Below, in pieces: positions 6,404 to 8,788 of a stretch of 8,788 nt of DNA (positions are counted from its first letter, which is position 1; each line of letters begins with the position of its first letter). This stretch comes from Actinomycetes bacterium (lineage in GTDB: Bacteria; Actinomycetota; Acidimicrobiia; Spongiisociales; UBA5794). The notes below the pieces were generated by a model. That model made no database searches. It had not been told where the DNA came from and saw nothing but the letters and a program-made list of their open reading frames with translations. The position numbers were made by a program, and so were the translations under genes. Location of the stretch: NCBI GenBank assembly GCA_024275815.1, contig JAJRYI010000445.1:1-8788 (forward strand), in the 5' to 3' direction.

Positions 6404-7513
6404 ATGTCCAAAGTACGGGTAGCCATCGCAGGGCTCGGTAACTGCGCCAACTCGCTGATTCAGGGCGTCGAGTACTACAAGGATGCCGACAAGGATCTGA
6501 ACATCCCCGGCCTGATGCACGTCGATCTCGGCGGATACCACATCGGCTACGTCGAGTTCGTCGCCGCCTTCGATGTCGATGCCTCGAAGGTCGGCCAGGA
6601 CGTTGCGAAGGCGATGTGGGGTGGGCAGAACAACACCATCCAGTTCGCAGAGGTTGGAGATCTCGGTATCGAGGTGCTGCGCGGACCAACACTCGACGGT
6701 CTCGGTAAGTACTACGTCGATCAGGTCGAAGAGTCACCGGCCGAGCCGGTCGACGTCGTGCAGGCGCTCAAGGATGCCAACGCCGAGGTCCTCGTCTCCT
6801 ACCTCCCTGTTGGTTCTGAAGCCGCGACGAAGTTCTACGCCCAGGCCGCTCTCGATGCCGGCGTCGCGTTCGTCAACGCCATCCCGGTGTTCATCGCCTC
6901 GGACCCCGTCTGGGCCCGCAAGTTCGTCGATGCCGGGCTCCCGATCATCGGTGACGACATCAAGTCCCAGGTCGGGGCGACGATCATCCACCGTCAGCTC
7001 GCCCGCCTCTTCGAGGACCGCGGTGTACACATCGACAACACGTACCAGCTCAACTTCGGCGGGAACATGGACTTCATGAACATGCTGGAGCGTGAGCGCC
7101 TCGTGTCCAAGAAGATCTCCAAGACCCAGTCGGTCACCAGCCAGATCGAGGACAAGATCAACTCCGAGAACGTCCACATCGGCCCGTCCGATCACGTACC
7201 GTGGCTCACGGACCGCAAGTGGGCGTACATCCGCCTCGAGGGCACGTCGTTCGGTGACGTTCCGCTCAACGTCGAGATGAAGCTCGAGGTCTGGGACTCA
7301 CCGAACTCTGCCGGGGTCATCATCGATGCCGTGCGCTGCGCCAAGCTGGCGCTCGATCGCGGCATGGCGGGTCCACTACTCGCCCCGTCGTCGTACTTCA
7401 TGAAGTCCCCATCGGTGCAGTACCACGACAGCGTCGCCCACGACAACGTCGAGGCCTTCATCGCCGGCGAAGATCTGACCGTCGAAGACCTCGCCACCTT
7501 CCTCACCACCTGA
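6404..7513 (+). CDS. ino1: Inositol-3-phosphate synthase (myo-inositol-1-phosphate synthase)
   Basis: This cytoplasmic NAD-dependent enzyme converts glucose 6-phosphate to 1D-myo-inositol 3-phosphate. That is the first step towards inositol for phosphatidylinositol lipids and mycothiol in Actinobacteria. The 369-residue length matches the short prokaryotic form (M. tuberculosis Ino1 is of similar size). The N-terminal dinucleotide-binding motif is AIAGLGNCANSL, with the glycines at residues 10 and 12. VSYLPVGSEAAT and VNAIPVFIASDP follow. The family signature GDDIKSQVGATIIHR begins at residue 183, with Lys187 the expected catalytic-site lysine. NFGGNMDFMNM and the SEDHVPW-like segment PSDHVPWLTDRK lie in the C-terminal half. 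The start has a strong Shine-Dalgarno, AGGAGG at 6394-6399. Only 17 bases separate it from padR, so the two are very probably co-transcribed under PadR control. Confidence 0.97.
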   Translation: MSKVRVAIAGLGNCANSLIQGVEYYKDADKDLNIPGLMHVDLGGYHIGYVEFVAAFDVDASKVGQDVAKAMWGGQNNTIQFAEVGDLGIEVLRGPTLDGLGKYYVDQVEESPAEPVDVVQALKDANAEVLVSYLPVGSEAATKFYAQAALDAGVAFVNAIPVFIASDPVWARKFVDAGLPIIGDDIKSQVGATIIHRQLARLFEDRGVHIDNTYQLNFGGNMDFMNMLERERLVSKKISKTQSVTSQIEDKINSENVHIGPSDHVPWLTDRKWAYIRLEGTSFGDVPLNVEMKLEVWDSPNSAGVIIDAVRCAKLALDRGMAGPLLAPSSYFMKSPSVQYHDSVAHDNVEAFIAGEDLTVEDLATFLTT

Positions 7514-7523
7514 TCCTCAGGAC

Positions 7524-7567
7524 TCTGGCGTCCAAGAACGCAACATATTGCGGAATCGGACGCCAGA
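7524..7567. terminator. Nested hairpin between convergent ino1 and nfo, probable bidirectional terminator
   Basis: TCTGGCGTCC (7524-7533) and GGACGCCAGA (7558-7567) are perfect 10-bp reverse complements. Between them a second stem, CGCAA (7539-7543) and TTGCG (7548-7552), closes a CATA loop, leaving symmetric 5-base internal loops. The structure sits 10 bases after the ino1 stop and 3 bases from the nfo stop, and would fold in RNA from either strand. No T-tract is present, so it resembles the U-less hairpin terminators described in high-GC bacteria. Confidence 0.7.
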
Positions 7568-7570
7568 CGC

Positions 7571-8329
7571 CTAGAGGTGGGTGCGGAGGTAGGTGATGTC
7601 GACTGTTTGGAGGGCGGCGTCGCCGGGGGTCTCGATGATGATGGGGGCGTTGGCTGCACGGATCATGCCGAGGAGGAGGTCCGCGGGGATCAACCCCTCA
7701 CCGAAGTTGGCGTGGCGATCGCGATGCGACCCCGCCTCATCTCGCGAATCGTTGGCGTGTACGAGGGCGATCCCACCGGTGAAACCGGCGACACGGTCGA
7801 CGGCGGTCTCCATGTCGGCTCCGGCAACCCACGTGTGGCACGTATCGAGACACACCCCGACGTTGTAGGCACCGATGGCTTCCCACAATGGACCGTAGTT
7901 GTCGAGATCCTGCATGACGGTGTTGCCCTTGCCCGCTGTGTTCTCGACGAGCACCGGTACCGTGGCCTCGAACGAGTCGAGGGCCTTGCGCCACCGTTCG
8001 AAACCCACCGACACATCCTCGTCGGCCCCGACACTGCCGCCGTGGACGATCACACCTTTCGCACCGATCGACTCGGCTGCAGCGACCGTTTGGGCGAGGA
8101 TCTTACGTGACGGGATCCGCACCTTGTTGTTCGGCGATGCGAGGTTCACGAGGTACGGAGCGTGGACGTAGAACTCGATCGGTGAGGCCTCGATGTCGGC
8201 AGCGTCGTCTCTCGGGATCGGCGCCTTCCACTGCTGAGGGCTCGACATGAAGATCTGCACGGCGTCGGCTCCACGCACCGCCGCTTCGGTGAGGGGGTTC
8301 TTCGAACTGACGTGGGCACCGAGGATCAT
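7571..8329 (-). CDS. nfo: Deoxyribonuclease IV (endonuclease IV, AP endonuclease)
   Basis: Endonuclease IV cleaves DNA 5' to abasic sites and some oxidised bases in base-excision repair, using a trinuclear zinc centre in a TIM barrel. The 252-residue product starts with MILGAHVSSK, as the family does. All nine expected metal ligands are visible: His56 (YVHAPYLVNLA), His96 (VIVHGGSV), Glu129 (LVENTAGKG), Asp162 and His165 (CLDTCHTW), His191 (LVHANDS), Asp204 and His206 (RDRH) and Glu233 (IIETPG). It is somewhat shorter than the E. coli enzyme (285 residues) but has no missing motif, so it should be active. The ATG (8327-8329 on the complement) overlaps the stop of the upstream gene as ATGA, and a GGAGAGGAG-like Shine-Dalgarno lies just upstream inside that gene. 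Co-transcription with the unknown upstream gene is therefore likely. Confidence 0.95.
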   Translation of the reverse strand: MILGAHVSSKNPLTEAAVRGADAVQIFMSSPQQWKAPIPRDDAADIEASPIEFYVHAPYLVNLASPNNKVRIPSRKILAQTVAAAESIGAKGVIVHGGSVGADEDVSVGFERWRKALDSFEATVPVLVENTAGKGNTVMQDLDNYGPLWEAIGAYNVGVCLDTCHTWVAGADMETAVDRVAGFTGGIALVHANDSRDEAGSHRDRHANFGEGLIPADLLLGMIRAANAPIIIETPGDAALQTVDITYLRTHL

Positions 8330-8788
8330 TCGGTCTCCTCTCCGGTCGTCGGCTCCTGCTCCGGGTCTCCGAGAGGGACCTTGACCTCCCAGGTGAGTGA
8401 CGGTGGCTCCATCTGACGGATCGCCTCCACTCGCCGGTTGTAGTCGAGGGCGCCCCGGGCTGCGAGCATCACCTCGGTCACCGGCTTCGTCCAGTCATGT
8501 GCATCGATGCTGAGCATCCTCCCTTCCCAGGTCGCTCCAACGACGTCCCTCGGGACGTCCCCTGCATCGTTGAGCTCCAGGAGGAGTTGCTCCCTGCTCC
8601 CGCCGTCGAAGGGGTCCCGCACGACAGTGCTCGAAACCGAATCCACCTGGCTCCACGGGATCATCACGTCACGTGTCGTGGTACCGATCGGTGCTGTGAC
8701 ACCGTCCTCGTTCACCTCCAGGAGTGGTGCACGTCGAACCAACTCCGTGACACCGATGCCGAACATCAGCGTCCCCGCCGCGATCATC
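8326..8788 (-). CDS. Unrecognised protein, probably membrane-anchored with a PH-like beta domain; 5' end probably cut by the window
   Basis: The frame is open to the window edge; an ATG at 8787 is present but may be internal. The visible 153 residues open with a short hydrophobic stretch (IAAGTLMFGIGVTELV) that looks like the end of a membrane segment. A beta-rich region follows, with LLEVNEDGVTAP, then MIPWSQVDSVSS and EQLLLELND. This strand pattern resembles the bacterial PH-like domains found in small actinobacterial membrane proteins. A short helical part and an acidic, Pro/Glu/Thr-rich tail end the protein. No catalytic motif is visible and I assign no function. It overlaps nfo by 4 bases, so the two genes share a transcript, but that does not by itself imply a repair role. 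The PH-like suggestion is from pattern only. Confidence 0.6.
   Translation of the reverse strand, partial: MIAAGTLMFGIGVTELVRRAPLLEVNEDGVTAPIGTTTRDVMIPWSQVDSVSSTVVRDPFDGGSREQLLLELNDAGDVPRDVVGATWEGRMLSIDAHDWTKPVTEVMLAARGALDYNRRVEAIRQMEPPSLTWEVKVPLGDPEQEPTTGEETE

Noticed and set aside
1..8788. Mobile element, CRISPR, phage or toxin-antitoxin content
   Set aside because: No transposase, integrase, spaced direct repeats, tRNA-like attachment site or short toxin/antitoxin pair was seen. The genes are metabolic, regulatory and repair genes with similar base composition by eye.

Overview
The window reads as ordinary chromosomal DNA from a GC-rich actinobacterium. The grounds are frequent GTG starts, dense ATGA/GTGA gene overlaps, a PadR gene directly upstream of ino1 (an arrangement also known in mycobacteria), and a sugar ABC importer with no ATPase gene in view. 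An uncultured lineage such as Acidimicrobiia would fit, but that is inference; no 16S or other marker gene is present.

Region 1 (1-5735, + strand) is one tightly packed carbohydrate operon. It holds the 3' part of a family 1 solute-binding protein, two MalF/MalG-type permeases, a GH66 (dextranase-family) hydrolase and a compact GH15 (glucoamylase/glucodextranase-family) hydrolase. Genes overlap by 4 bases or sit 2 bases apart, except at the binding protein/permease junction. That junction carries a perfect 13-bp hairpin. Neither hydrolase has a signal peptide. The inferred pathway is import of alpha-glucan oligosaccharides, probably alpha-1,6-linked (isomalto-oligosaccharides derived from dextran), then cytoplasmic cleavage by GH66 and exo-release of glucose by GH15. 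The ATPase must be encoded elsewhere.

Region 2 (5736-7513, + strand) is a regulatory and biosynthetic pair. A 132-base intergenic region carries two copies of the palindrome TATATCG-N3-CGATATA, 23 bp apart centre to centre, over a plausible -35/-10 pair. The promoter lies so close to the start codon that padR may be transcribed leaderless. The PadR-family regulator is followed after 17 bases by ino1 (inositol-3-phosphate synthase), the entry step to inositol for phosphatidylinositol and mycothiol in Actinobacteria. The layout suggests that PadR represses both itself and ino1.

Region 3 (7514-8788, - strand) starts with a nested hairpin between the convergent ino1 and nfo stop codons, likely a bidirectional terminator. 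It continues with an endonuclease IV gene (nfo) that has all nine expected metal ligands. Overlapping the nfo start by 4 bases is the 3' part of an unrecognised protein, probably membrane-anchored, that runs off the window.

No tRNA, rRNA, CRISPR array, insertion sequence or phage gene was seen. The most unusual element is the cytosolic GH66 plus minimal GH15 pair linked to its own importer. The double PadR operator and the binding-protein/permease hairpin come next.
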